42,617 nucleotides of DNA from Candidatus Dojkabacteria bacterium (GCA_016927655.1 JAFGMG010000012.1:1-42617), one strand, 5' to 3'. Shown: positions 28,025 to 37,605, counted from the first letter of the stretch. Numbers and translations: made by a program. Notes: generated from the sequence alone by a model not told the origin.

Positions 28025-28606
28025 ATGACAGATCTAACCAAAATCTTTCTAGCAATCTTCATAATATACCAGCCAATCACTTTGTTTATACTTATCCAGT
28101 TAGAAAGACGTTTTCAAGGCTACACGATCAGACGTGATGTGGTAAGCCTGCTTGGCACTCAAGAATTTCCATACGGTTTTATATTTAATTTGAATGCTGT
28201 TGTCTATGGATTATCAGCACTATCTTTAGCATTGGCACAATATCAACTACTAGAAAGAACTTTATTAAATCAAATAGGATTTATTTCGCTCTTAGTTTGC
28301 TGTCTTGCTACTGCATCAGCAGGTATATTCCCAATGCACACTCGAAAAATCCCACACATTATCTCAAGCTATTTCGTTTTTGGAGGTATATTTATGGTTG
28401 CAGTATCACATATCCCGATCTTTTATCAGCAAATATTTTCCTACTCTTCTTTGATTTTGTATTCGGGAATAGTTGCAATTACCATAGTTATCCTTCTCTC
28501 CTCTTACCTAAACAAAAAACTACAACATTCCTTGCCTGAATGGATGGCAATATTTTTTGCAATTCTCTGGAACACTTCAGTCTCGATACTAATGATTACC
28601 AACTAA
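28025..28606 (+). CDS. Multi-pass membrane protein, possibly DUF998-like
   Basis: About 6 hydrophobic segments; ATASAGIFPMHTRKIPHIISSYFVFGGIFMV. Confidence 0.6.
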   Translation: MTDLTKIFLAIFIIYQPITLFILIQLERRFQGYTIRRDVVSLLGTQEFPYGFIFNLNAVVYGLSALSLALAQYQLLERTLLNQIGFISLLVCCLATASAGIFPMHTRKIPHIISSYFVFGGIFMVAVSHIPIFYQQIFSYSSLILYSGIVAITIVILLSSYLNKKLQHSLPEWMAIFFAILWNTSVSILMITN

Positions 28607-28654
28607 GAGAAGAGGTTTATTTGTGAAGCTCTAAAAGCACTACCTGGAGAAAGA

Positions 28655-28673
28655 TATGACCCCACGGGGAATC
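28655..28673. repeat. Direct repeat copy of the tRNA-Glu 3' end: TATGACCCCACGGGGAATC (second copy 28800-28818)
   Basis: 19-bp exact match, copies 145 bp apart. Confidence 0.85.
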
Positions 28674-28765
28674 CCCACGCCAAGAACAGATAAATCTGTT
28701 CTATGGCTCTGGACAAGCGTACTTTCGCTTCGCTCAGTTACAGTTCACCAGGAGAGTGATAAGCA

Positions 28766-28790
28766 AACAAAAACCACCTTGCGGTGGATT
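28766..28790 (-). terminator. Rho-independent terminator downstream of tRNA-Glu
   Basis: Reverse strand CCACC-GCAA-GGTGG-TTTTTGTTTG. Confidence 0.6.
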
Positions 28791-28801
28791 TTATTTTCTT
28801 A

Positions 28802-28873
28802 TGACCCCACGGGGAATCGAACCCCGATCGTCGGGATGAAAACCCGGTGTACTAACCGTTATACTATGGGGCC
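28802..28873 (-). tRNA. tRNA-Glu (anticodon UUC)
   Basis: GGCCCCATAGTATAACGGTTAGTACACCGGGTTTTCATCCCGACGATCGGGGTTCGATTCCCCGTGGGGTCA; loop TTTTCAT; CCA not encoded. Confidence 0.95.
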
Positions 28874-28945
28874 AGTTTTGAAGCTGGCATGTATTGCCAA
28901 AGAGCTCTGCAATTTTAGCATATTGGTGATTCTTTAGTAAATGAT

Positions 28946-28971
28946 AAAAAGCGCTCTTTCGAGCGCTTTTT
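28946..28971. terminator. Bidirectional rho-independent terminator
   Basis: AAAAAGCGCTC-TTTC-GAGCGCTTTTT perfect 11-bp arms. Confidence 0.8.
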
Positions 28972-28990
28972 CAAAGCAATTTAAAAGCTT

Positions 28991-29554
28991 CTAATCCTTG
29001 CTTCCGGATAATGCGCTCTCAATCAAGTCTCTTGGAAGTTCAGCAGCCGATAGAAGAGCATCTCTTACACTCTTTGTCGCCTCGTCACCAATATTGTCAG
29101 CTCCTTTGATAAGTCCGGAAACAGTAGCACTTACAGCATCCGCTGTATTTACACCTACTTGTTCGCTCGCTTTTATAACCCCGGACACACTACCTACTGC
29201 AACTGCGCCAAGATCAGCACCAGTGCCGCTTGCTTCTGAGATTGTTGTTTGAGCAAATCCTCCAAGCGATTCTATCACTCCAGCGCCGCTTTTACTCACT
29301 GCAGTCACCAGTCCCATAAATAATCCAGCCGTAGCATCAATCCCTTCATTTCCACTCTCATTGATTCCTTTTAGAACCCCTCTAATTACACTGCTTGTTG
29401 TCTCCACACCCGTTGTTGTGAGACTTCCAATATCTTCCACCCCGCCCTCAATTTGAGAAACAACGAGTTCTCTTACTGCAGTTGCAACATCCCCTACGCC
29501 GTTGATAGCAGCAACTACTGCACCCACCACTTCATTTACAATCTTTTCTAACAT
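28991..29554 (-). CDS. Gly/Ala/Val-rich protein with about 22-residue degenerate repeats
   Basis: GVETTSSVIRGVLKGINESGNE / GIDATAGLFMGLVTAVSKSGAG / DLGAVAVGSVSGVIKASEQV / GVNTADAVSATVSGLIKGADNIG. Confidence 0.75.
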   Translation of the reverse strand: MLEKIVNEVVGAVVAAINGVGDVATAVRELVVSQIEGGVEDIGSLTTTGVETTSSVIRGVLKGINESGNEGIDATAGLFMGLVTAVSKSGAGVIESLGGFAQTTISEASGTGADLGAVAVGSVSGVIKASEQVGVNTADAVSATVSGLIKGADNIGDEATKSVRDALLSAAELPRDLIESALSGSKD

Positions 29555-29607
29555 TATTAACTAATGTAATAAATAAAATAAATTTAACTTCTTATAGACT
29601 ACATAAA

Positions 29608-30705
29608 TTAGCCCCGCTTGACAAGCAATTGCCCGGCACCTACATTTACTTTGATCTTCAGCGTTTCAAATGCATTCTCCAGATCTTGAGTAAACTGACC
29701 GTCACCGCTGTATTTTTTACCATCTATTTCCATCTGTCCTGCACCAATATCATATTCAACGTCCAACTCGACATCTTCTGGCAATACCAGAGTCGCCTCG
29801 CCAGCCCCAATATCTATATTGATCTCATTTGGGATAGCACCACTCCCCAGATCGATTGTTATCTCGCCTGCTCCAATGTCCAAATCAAGTTTGTCGATAT
29901 CCAATCTTTCAAAGTCCATCTCCCCTTCTCCCGCACCCAGATTTACGTCTAAATCTGTCAAAATGTCACTCCTGCCGAAATTGAAATTATATTCGTTTTC
30001 GTAATTTGCCAAAAATGCTATCCATTTTTGCCTTGTTTCAAAACCTATACTCAAATTCCCTTTATTTTCTTCTACACTCCATTCTGGGTTTTCAAATTTT
30101 TCGGCATATTTTAGACCTGCCTCCAAAAAATTCAGCGAATTTTCATCAGTAAGTGTATATTTACCTGCTCCAAGATCCAGAGCGACCGCTCTGCTTTCAA
30201 TTCCCTCGTAATCACTATCCTTGATCGTAAATTCCTCTTCAGTATATTCCGCCTTTTTTATAAGTGAAATCTCAGATAAATTTATTCCGATATTATTATC
30301 TACCCAATTTTTAAATGAGTCATCCGTTGCTGCTGCAACAAGGCCGACAAAAAACAAAAATATAAATGCGGTGAAGCATCCAAATAAGCAGTTCAATACT
30401 CTGTTCTTCCCAATTATCATCTCGATTCCCCAGATTACAAATACAAGCGGCCACAATTGCCAGATATTTGACCATAGATCCCAGGAAATCACTCCAGTCG
30501 TATTTAGCAGAAGAAGAACTCCTGCGCCTATTAATATAAAAGCGCACGAGAATCCGTGATGATCAAATTCCTGTTCTTTTTGGGGTTTATTTTCACTAGT
30601 TTCTGACTTTTGCAAGTCTTGAGGCCTTTCCTTCGCTTCAACTTTTTCTTTCTCCTTGATTATCTCTGGATTATCATTCGCTTTGTCTTTCCTGGATGTC
30701 GCCAT
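29608..30705 (-). CDS. Membrane protein with DUF5668-like TM region and toastrack/LiaF-C-like beta domain
   Basis: CAFILIGAGVLLLLNTTGVISWDLWSNIWQLWPLVFVIWGIEMIIGK then repeated LGAGKYTL, LGAGEGEMD, IGAGEITID, IGAGEATLVLP, IGAGQMEID, VGAGQLLVKRG. Confidence 0.8.
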   Translation of the reverse strand: MATSRKDKANDNPEIIKEKEKVEAKERPQDLQKSETSENKPQKEQEFDHHGFSCAFILIGAGVLLLLNTTGVISWDLWSNIWQLWPLVFVIWGIEMIIGKNRVLNCLFGCFTAFIFLFFVGLVAAATDDSFKNWVDNNIGINLSEISLIKKAEYTEEEFTIKDSDYEGIESRAVALDLGAGKYTLTDENSLNFLEAGLKYAEKFENPEWSVEENKGNLSIGFETRQKWIAFLANYENEYNFNFGRSDILTDLDVNLGAGEGEMDFERLDIDKLDLDIGAGEITIDLGSGAIPNEINIDIGAGEATLVLPEDVELDVEYDIGAGQMEIDGKKYSGDGQFTQDLENAFETLKIKVNVGAGQLLVKRG

Positions 30706-30797
30706 ATTGAATTTCCGCTAATATCTAACATAACCAGCTTAGGCGAAATTCAAAATAATGTCTAGAGTCTTTTTAAAATCAACAGTGAATCGTTTTC

Positions 30798-31079
30798 CTA
30801 TCTTAGTAGCTCCGTAACAGTAAGCTGTTCTTGCAGGGCCTCTGGCTGATTACAGCCTCCATCATTAGCAATAGCAAGAATTCTTTCAAGTAAACTTTTC
30901 AATCTTTCAGGTTCCAATGGTACGGTGGTTGACCTACCATCTATAATACGATTTGCACCGTTTCCTTTTTGATGTTCATACTCATGCAATAGCAGGCAAG
31001 TAGGAGTATTACCTTCTGGGTCTTCTGCATTGAAATGGTATCTGCAACCAAAACAAAGTTCTGTGTTAATTTCGCTCAC
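30798..31079 (-). CDS. Small hypothetical protein with Cys/His cluster
   Basis: LCFGCRYHFNAEDPEGNTPTCLLLHEYEH; GTG start. Confidence 0.6.
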   Translation of the reverse strand: MSEINTELCFGCRYHFNAEDPEGNTPTCLLLHEYEHQKGNGANRIIDGRSTTVPLEPERLKSLLERILAIANDGGCNQPEALQEQLTVTELLR

Positions 31080-31123
31080 AATTGGATACTAAAGAGGAGG
31101 TATTATATCATACATATATACCC

Positions 31124-31813
31124 TTATCCAATAATTTTCCCACTTTCCATCTCAATAATTCTCTCCGTTTTATTTGCGATTTCCTCATCATGAGTGACTA
31201 TTACCATTGTCTGGTCAAGCTCTTTATTTAGCCTCAAAATCATATCAAATACTTCAAATGCCGTTTTTCTATCCAGATTCCCAGTTGGTTCGTCTGCCCA
31301 GATAACTGCAGGATTATGAACAAGTGCCCTTGCGATTGTAACTCTCTGCCTCTGACCGCCCGAAAGCTCGCTAGGCTTGTGGTTTGCGCGGTCCTTTAGC
31401 CCGACGACATCTAGCATCTCTAGAGCTTTTTCTTTTGCCTCTTTCGCACTATCTCCTGCTATTAAAAGAGGCATCTGCACGTTTTCTAGAGCAGTTAACA
31501 CTGGTATCAGATTGAACGTCTGAAAGATAAAACCCATTTTTCTCGCTCTGTATTTTGTCTTTTTCCTATCACCCATTTTCTGCAAATCCTGCCCGTCTAT
31601 CAATATTTCACCTGAAGTTGCCTCATCAATCCCGGAAATTACGTTCAGAAGTGTTGTCTTTCCCGATCCACTTGGCCCCATGATAGCAACAACCTCACCT
31701 CTCTTGACTTCTATATCTACGTCATCAACCGCACGTACCTCATTTTCCTTTCCAATATTGTATATTTTTTTGATATTTTTTGCTTTTATTATTGAATTTT
31801 TATTACTGGCCAT
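31124..31813 (-). CDS. ABC transporter ATP-binding protein (MacB/LolD type)
   Basis: GPSGSGKTTLLNVISGID, LSGGQRQRVTIARALVHNPAVIWADEPTGNLD. Confidence 0.95.
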   Translation of the reverse strand: MASNKNSIIKAKNIKKIYNIGKENEVRAVDDVDIEVKRGEVVAIMGPSGSGKTTLLNVISGIDEATSGEILIDGQDLQKMGDRKKTKYRARKMGFIFQTFNLIPVLTALENVQMPLLIAGDSAKEAKEKALEMLDVVGLKDRANHKPSELSGGQRQRVTIARALVHNPAVIWADEPTGNLDRKTAFEVFDMILRLNKELDQTMVIVTHDEEIANKTERIIEMESGKIIG

Positions 31814-31846
31814 TTTTGTCTTTTAATATTTTAAAATTTTACAAAT

Positions 31847-34800
31847 TTATTCCGGATAATTAGTCGCTTCTACCGGGCTCAATCTTGAGGCCTGAATACT
31901 TGGCCACAATGAGAATAAAAGCGAAGCTAAATAAACTATAAGAGAAATTGCTATCACTTCGCCAAATGCAAATACCGGCTTTGCATCAGGCTGATCGTGG
32001 AATTCAATATAGAATTCATTCAGCGCTCCTAGCGTTCCCATTGAAATCCCGATAATAATTCCAAGAAATGTGATAAATGTCGCTTCCAAAAAGAAGCTTA
32101 GCAATATCATTCTTTTATGAAACCCGAGACTTCGAAGCATACCTATCTGCTGTCTTCTTTCCTGCACAGATCTTGCAACGATTATTGCCAGGCCTGAGGC
32201 TCCAACTACAAGACTAAATCCAAGGAATCCCTGGAACATTAAAATCATCATTTCCATAAAGCTTTGCGCAGTAGCAGTAAGCTGTTCAAGTTCCATTATC
32301 TGCATGATATTGTAGCTTATCAGATTTCTTTTTAAGGTTTTCGTGCTTTCAACGACATTTGACCCATTTTCAAATTTCACCAGAATTTCTGAATTTGAGA
32401 GATTTTTGATGTATTGAGCGCTAAAGTTCGTTGAGAGATTTTCCTGTGAAGTAATCACAAAACTATAAAAGCTTCCTTCTCCGAACATTCCGCCATTTCC
32501 TGGATCTACAAAACCTACAATCTCAAATTCTTTACTTGATTGATTCATAATGTCTCCAATTTGGACTTTATCTCCAAGCTCAAGAGCTGGACGCTTACCA
32601 TATCCCATTTCTGTAAATCCTGCACCAAGTATCACTTTCGAGTCATCATTTATTACATCCTTCCAGGCCTCCTCATCATTTTCATATACATCCAGTTTTT
32701 CTGCCAGTTTTATATCTTTGTCCAAAATGAAATCCTCCGGCAATGCGTCAAATTGCGTAATAAAAAAGCTATCCTCGTCGAAACTGCTTTCCAATGGATT
32801 ACCATAATATGCAACATCATCCAGATCTTTGTATTTGTACTCAGGCATTATCACTCTCGTATGAGTAATTTTTGTTGCTTTTTGAACGTTTTGGGATTCC
32901 TCGCTCTTTTGAGCTATTTCATCTACAGTATCTACATCTACATCATAGGAAGGCATAATGATAACTTCATAGCCCCCCAAAGTTTCATTTAGTGAGTCTT
33001 GATTCATTTTCCGCATAGTCACCTTCATCATACTTGTGTATACAATCAGGAAAATAACGATTGAAAACATTATCAGAGTCAAGCCCGTCTTTACTTTGTC
33101 CACTGATGGATATCTGAAGGCAATTTTTGTAACTGCCTTCATTTTCCTGGACCTGCTAAAAAGAAAGGTCGTTATAGCTGTAATTATACTCAAATTGTAT
33201 GTAACGATCAGCGACATAGCAATCACTAGAACCACTCCTGCTAGGAAAAATATCGCAATTGACATCATTGATTCAGATGATTCTATAAATGTGTCAAATC
33301 TTGATAATTGCGATGAAAATGTAATAGCAGCAAGACTCGAAATTGTAACAGTCACTCTAGAGATATCTTTTTTAGTGATCATCTTAAACAGCCTATTAAA
33401 GAGAAATGTCCCGAAAATTAAAGAGAATACAATTCCCATATAAAGACTATAAGACTGGATGACTGCGACATTTTCGTTGAACTGAGTCTCGGACATATCA
33501 GCAAGCGCATTACCGCCTTGATCCCTTATATTCTGCATATAATCTCTAGCTGTAAAGAAAAATGCGAGGTTGGCTAGACTTGATAATGTCAAAACTGCCA
33601 GAATGATAGTCGTTATAAACCATCGAATATTGAATCTGCTGACTTTTTCTTCTTCACTGTTTCTTATTGCTGAGACAATATTGAGCCTGCTTATCCTGTA
33701 GCTTGAGAAAATCGCTGTACATACCGTTATTAAAAACCCGAAAGCAAAAGCAATTATCAGACTGTCAATTTGTACATCAAAAGCAAATCTGAGCAGATCC
33801 TCTTTCCCGATCAATGTCATTATTTTTAGAAACATCCTGTCGAGGGCATAAACAAGGGCATATCCAATTCCAACTCCGAAAATAGTTCCCACAATTGATG
33901 AAAGTATTGAATATGCGAAGCCTTCGTATATAAATGTCCTCATCAGCTGACTTCTTGTAAGAGCAATTGCACGAAGTATTCCCATCTCGTATTTTCTCTC
34001 CGCAGCAAGCATCATATACAGATTTATTATCAGCAGAATTCCCGCAAATATCCCAAAGGAACTCATAACTAGAAAGAAGTCAGCAAAAACCTTCATTCCA
34101 TATCCATTTAGAGCCTGCTCTTTCAGCTCAACAACTGAAAAAGATACATTATTTGATTCTACTGTGGAAAGTCTGTCCTCAAGTTCAGTTTTAAACTCAG
34201 GCCCATTGTATCCTTCCGGCTTGAGGCCGCCAGCTTTTGAAATATAAACATAATTATAACCTTCAGCTGGAAGTCCTAATCTGGGATTAAAAGTATTTAT
34301 ATCTACTGTTACTGAAAGGTCGCCCAATAAAACACCATCATCAAATATCTGCGCAACGTTAAAGTCAAAATATGTATCGGCAAGCGGAACACGAATGGTA
34401 TCACCCTTTTCTAGTTCCAGTTTCTTTGCTAATCCTTGATTGATGTACACATCATTTGGCTCCCTTGGGGCTTCGATAATCGTTGGTTCCATACCGAAAT
34501 GCGAATATTTATCAAAATCCATGGCTACAAGATCCACCATAAAAATATTTAGATCAGGATCACCATTTATATCAAGAGACTGTGGAGAGATTGACTGCTG
34601 CATAACAGGAAGAATCCCATCAATATCGTCTTTGACAATTGCATCTTCAATTTCACCGTATTCTTCCCCATCTAAATAGACAATTTTGCTCTCAAAAACT
34701 TTTTTCGGCTGAATTGTTATCAATGCGTCGACCTCCCCGGAATATTTTTCTACCAGATTTGTAAATGTCCTGTCCAAGGAATCTGACAAAACCAGCGAGC

Positions 34801-34978
34801 CGGAAATAAGAGCTGCCCCGACCATCGAGCCAAGAATCACCATGACAGTATTATCTATTCTTCTTGTAATGTTCCTAAAGCCGATTTTCCTTGCTATTGG
34901 GCTAAGGCCTGCTGAAATAACAATCAATGCAGCTACTGTAGCTGAGACTCCTAGAATAATAGTTGAAAGAGGACTCAT
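31847..34978 (-). CDS. FtsX-like/MacB-like ABC transporter permease
   Basis: Two FtsX-type permease halves (MLAAERKYEMGILRAIALTRSQLM; VQERRQQIGMLRSLGFHKRMILLSFFLEA) with large extracytoplasmic regions; adjacent ATPase. Confidence 0.92.
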   Translation of the reverse strand: MSPLSTIILGVSATVAALIVISAGLSPIARKIGFRNITRRIDNTVMVILGSMVGAALISGSLVLSDSLDRTFTNLVEKYSGEVDALITIQPKKVFESKIVYLDGEEYGEIEDAIVKDDIDGILPVMQQSISPQSLDINGDPDLNIFMVDLVAMDFDKYSHFGMEPTIIEAPREPNDVYINQGLAKKLELEKGDTIRVPLADTYFDFNVAQIFDDGVLLGDLSVTVDINTFNPRLGLPAEGYNYVYISKAGGLKPEGYNGPEFKTELEDRLSTVESNNVSFSVVELKEQALNGYGMKVFADFFLVMSSFGIFAGILLIINLYMMLAAERKYEMGILRAIALTRSQLMRTFIYEGFAYSILSSIVGTIFGVGIGYALVYALDRMFLKIMTLIGKEDLLRFAFDVQIDSLIIAFAFGFLITVCTAIFSSYRISRLNIVSAIRNSEEEKVSRFNIRWFITTIILAVLTLSSLANLAFFFTARDYMQNIRDQGGNALADMSETQFNENVAVIQSYSLYMGIVFSLIFGTFLFNRLFKMITKKDISRVTVTISSLAAITFSSQLSRFDTFIESSESMMSIAIFFLAGVVLVIAMSLIVTYNLSIITAITTFLFSRSRKMKAVTKIAFRYPSVDKVKTGLTLIMFSIVIFLIVYTSMMKVTMRKMNQDSLNETLGGYEVIIMPSYDVDVDTVDEIAQKSEESQNVQKATKITHTRVIMPEYKYKDLDDVAYYGNPLESSFDEDSFFITQFDALPEDFILDKDIKLAEKLDVYENDEEAWKDVINDDSKVILGAGFTEMGYGKRPALELGDKVQIGDIMNQSSKEFEIVGFVDPGNGGMFGEGSFYSFVITSQENLSTNFSAQYIKNLSNSEILVKFENGSNVVESTKTLKRNLISYNIMQIMELEQLTATAQSFMEMMILMFQGFLGFSLVVGASGLAIIVARSVQERRQQIGMLRSLGFHKRMILLSFFLEATFITFLGIIIGISMGTLGALNEFYIEFHDQPDAKPVFAFGEVIAISLIVYLASLLFSLWPSIQASRLSPVEATNYPE

Positions 34979-35052
34979 TTTTTACGTTTAATAAGTGTAT
35001 AAAACAAACACATCAGTCTAACACGAAGATTATACCAGTCTCAAGAAGATGT

Positions 35053-35058
35053 TATAAT
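35053..35058 (+). promoter_or_regulatory. -10 element TATAAT 6 nt before ATG of small membrane protein gene
   Basis: TATAAT 35053-35058, ATG 35065. Confidence 0.5.
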
Positions 35059-35064
35059 TGATTT

Positions 35065-35259
35065 ATGGAAAAAACACGAGAACAATCAACAAATGAAGAT
35101 AAAAAGGACAAAATCCCAAAGATTATTGACCGTGCCTTAAATGTAAATCGCAGGATTGATAATTATTGGAGAAAAGGGGTTATGTGGTTTTGGGGAGTTT
35201 TGCTTCTTTTTATCGTTCTTTATATCTTCAATATTTTATTTACCGCAATTGGTCTCTAA
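35065..35259 (+). CDS. Small single-TM protein (64 aa)
   Basis: Charged N-terminus then VMWFWGVLLLFIVLYIFNILFTAIGL; promoter-like -10 immediately upstream. Confidence 0.65.
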   Translation: MEKTREQSTNEDKKDKIPKIIDRALNVNRRIDNYWRKGVMWFWGVLLLFIVLYIFNILFTAIGL

Positions 35260-36340
35260 AGCTTCGAAGCAAAAAATATTTGTCGCTATGTCTGGCGGTG
35301 TTGACTCCTCAGTCTCGGCTGCGATTTTGAAGAGTGAAGGTTATGATGTGACTGGCGTTTATATGAAGAATTGGTCAGGCGATGATTTTGGCATACAAGG
35401 AGATTGTCCATGGGAAAAGGATCAAGAAGATGTACTAGAAGTTTGCAAGAAAATCGATATTCCTTTTAGATCTTTTAATTTTGAGAAGGAGTATAGAGAG
35501 AAAGTAGTTGAATACTTTTTTGCAGAATACAAAGCCGGCAGGACTCCAAATCCAGATGTGATGTGCAACAAGGAAATTAAATTCCACTTATTTTTGAAAA
35601 AATCGCTCGAAGAAGGCGCTGATTTGATTGCAACCGGACATTACGTTCAAAGACAAGAGGCCAATGGCAAATTCAAGCTCCTTAGAGGCGTTGATAAAAA
35701 TAAAGACCAGAGTTATTTTCTCTACAGTATCACCCAGGAACAGCTAAGCAAATCGCTTTTCCCGATTGGTCACTTGAAAAAATCAGAAGTTAGGGAATTA
35801 GCTGATAAGTTTAATCTGCCAGTTGCGAATAAACCTGACAGCCAGGGAATTTGCTTTATTGGTGAAATCGATGTACAGGAATTTCTGCGCTCAAGAATTC
35901 AGCCACATCAAGGAGATATCATTGACGTTGATACCGGGAAGAAAGTCGGGGAGCATGATGGGGTCGAATTTTTCACTCTTGGACAAAGGGAAGGAATTGG
36001 AGTTGGAGGGGCAAAGGAGCCTTATTTTGTAGTTGATAAAGATTGGGAAAAGAATGTTTTGTATGTTGGTATGGGATCAGATCATCCGAAATTGTATAAA
36101 GACCTGGTTGAGATTGAAAATCTGTATTTAATTGATCCAAAGTCAGCAGTAAATGATCTGCACGAATTTCATTTGACCGCTTCAGTTCGCTACAGGCATA
36201 CTCCAGAGCCTTGCAAATTGATAAATACTGGCGGTCCAATCACAATCAAATTTAATGACCCCCAACGCGCAGTAACTCCGGGACAAAGCATTGTGCTTTA
36301 CAACGGCGAAGAGTGTCTTGGCGGCGGGATAATTAATTAG
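35249..36340 (+). CDS. mnmA: tRNA-specific 2-thiouridylase MnmA
   Basis: KIFVAMSGGVDSSVSAAILKSEGYDVTGVYMKNW, GRTPNPDVMCNKEIKF, KPDSQGICFIG; likely TTG start at 35249 rather than the ORF-track start 35156. Confidence 0.93.
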   Translation: MVSKASKQKIFVAMSGGVDSSVSAAILKSEGYDVTGVYMKNWSGDDFGIQGDCPWEKDQEDVLEVCKKIDIPFRSFNFEKEYREKVVEYFFAEYKAGRTPNPDVMCNKEIKFHLFLKKSLEEGADLIATGHYVQRQEANGKFKLLRGVDKNKDQSYFLYSITQEQLSKSLFPIGHLKKSEVRELADKFNLPVANKPDSQGICFIGEIDVQEFLRSRIQPHQGDIIDVDTGKKVGEHDGVEFFTLGQREGIGVGGAKEPYFVVDKDWEKNVLYVGMGSDHPKLYKDLVEIENLYLIDPKSAVNDLHEFHLTASVRYRHTPEPCKLINTGGPITIKFNDPQRAVTPGQSIVLYNGEECLGGGIIN

Positions 36341-36353
36341 AATCTTTCTAATA

Positions 36354-36893
36354 ATGACTGAAACCCCGGGTAAATTTGAAGAACAGCTTAGGGACTTGAA
36401 AATGGGAGATCTATTCCCTGCACAAGTATCAAGGCGTTTTGATCCACCCAGTATATCTATACCAGATGATTATCCCATTCCATATTGTACTCATGCAGAA
36501 GAGCTTTGGCTTCGTATGGCAGAGAAAAAACGAATAGATGCAAACACGATTCCATTTTGGCTCAATGTAGATCCGGGGATACTGCCTGTTCCAGAGAGTT
36601 TTGATCCAGAAACTTATTATCCTGTCCTGCAGAAAAAAGGAAGAGGATACGGCGAAAAAACTTCTATCACACTAATAGATGGTACCTTGTATATAGCTAC
36701 GCCTCCTCTGTATACATTCATTGATCGAATAAATAATCCAGTAACTGTCTATGATCCAAGAGCGAAGATAGGCAAAAAAGAGAAATATTATCCGACTGGC
36801 ATTAAATTAGTCAGGGAGTTTAAACTCGAGGATTCGATAATAATTCCTAACTCAGATGAATTGATTGCAGAATTAAAAGCCAAACTTGCCTGA
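36354..36893 (+). CDS. Hypothetical protein (179 aa)
   Basis: ORF in a clean intergenic slot, 13 bp after mnmA. Confidence 0.6.
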   Translation: MTETPGKFEEQLRDLKMGDLFPAQVSRRFDPPSISIPDDYPIPYCTHAEELWLRMAEKKRIDANTIPFWLNVDPGILPVPESFDPETYYPVLQKKGRGYGEKTSITLIDGTLYIATPPLYTFIDRINNPVTVYDPRAKIGKKEKYYPTGIKLVREFKLEDSIIIPNSDELIAELKAKLA

Positions 36894-36902
36894 TTTATTC
36901 TG

Positions 36903-37520
36903 CTATTTACAATCACAATCCCCACAGCAGCAATCCTTAGCCAGCTTTGGCGCATAATCTGTTTTGTATCTTTTGATACACTCATCAAGGATTTTCTTTC
37001 CTTCTTCTACAGTCAAAAATCCCTCAACTTTACAGGTTCCTGGCTTTTTAAGATCTTTATAGTGCTCCCAATAGTATTGTGTTTCCTTTTTAAAGTGTTC
37101 CCCCAGGTCTTCAATTGTCTTTATGTGATCCATTCTTTTGTCATCACTCAAAACTGCAATTACTTTGTCATCTACTTCGCCGCCATCATTGAATCTCATA
37201 TACCCAATCATTCTTGCCTCTGCAACTGATCCGGGAACTAATGGTTCTGTCACATTTACAATTTCGACATCAAGCGGGTCGCCGTCTTCGTCCCATGTCA
37301 TCGGAATCGCTCCGTATGCAAATGGATATGCAAGTGATGAGTATCCCACCCTATCTAGTTTCAAGTGCCCAGTTTCAGTGATCAACTCATATTTGTTCAC
37401 TGTCATCGAGTTTATCTCAATGATTACATTCAATATTCTTTCTTCCTCATTTGCATAAGGATCAAGGACATGTATTAAATTTGGCATGCACTTTGATGGT
37501 TTTAGATTGACATTGGCCAT
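36903..37520 (-). CDS. ppa: Inorganic pyrophosphatase (family I) with Cys-rich C-terminal tail
   Basis: YGAIPMTWDEDGDPLDVEIV, DDKVIAVLSDD; tail KDCCCGDCDCK. Confidence 0.93.
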   Translation of the reverse strand: MANVNLKPSKCMPNLIHVLDPYANEEERILNVIIEINSMTVNKYELITETGHLKLDRVGYSSLAYPFAYGAIPMTWDEDGDPLDVEIVNVTEPLVPGSVAEARMIGYMRFNDGGEVDDKVIAVLSDDKRMDHIKTIEDLGEHFKKETQYYWEHYKDLKKPGTCKVEGFLTVEEGKKILDECIKRYKTDYAPKLAKDCCCGDCDCK

Positions 37521-37605
37521 TTTGAGATGCTTAATAGATAATTATAAAAAACGTACAAATTACTAGGCAGATTATGACAAAGAGCCAACCTTTTGGCAAA
37601 TTAGA

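Noticed and set aside
28656-28937. + strand ORF of 93 aa (MTPRGIPTPRTDKSVLW...YDPTGNRTPIVGMKTRCTNRYTMGP)
   Set aside because: Reads antisense through tRNA-Glu and its partial duplicate; classic spurious tRNA-shadow ORF
32540-33443. + strand ORFs of 150, 85 and 135 aa inside the FtsX-like permease gene
   Set aside because: Antisense to a well-supported membrane protein; no independent motif or promoter support
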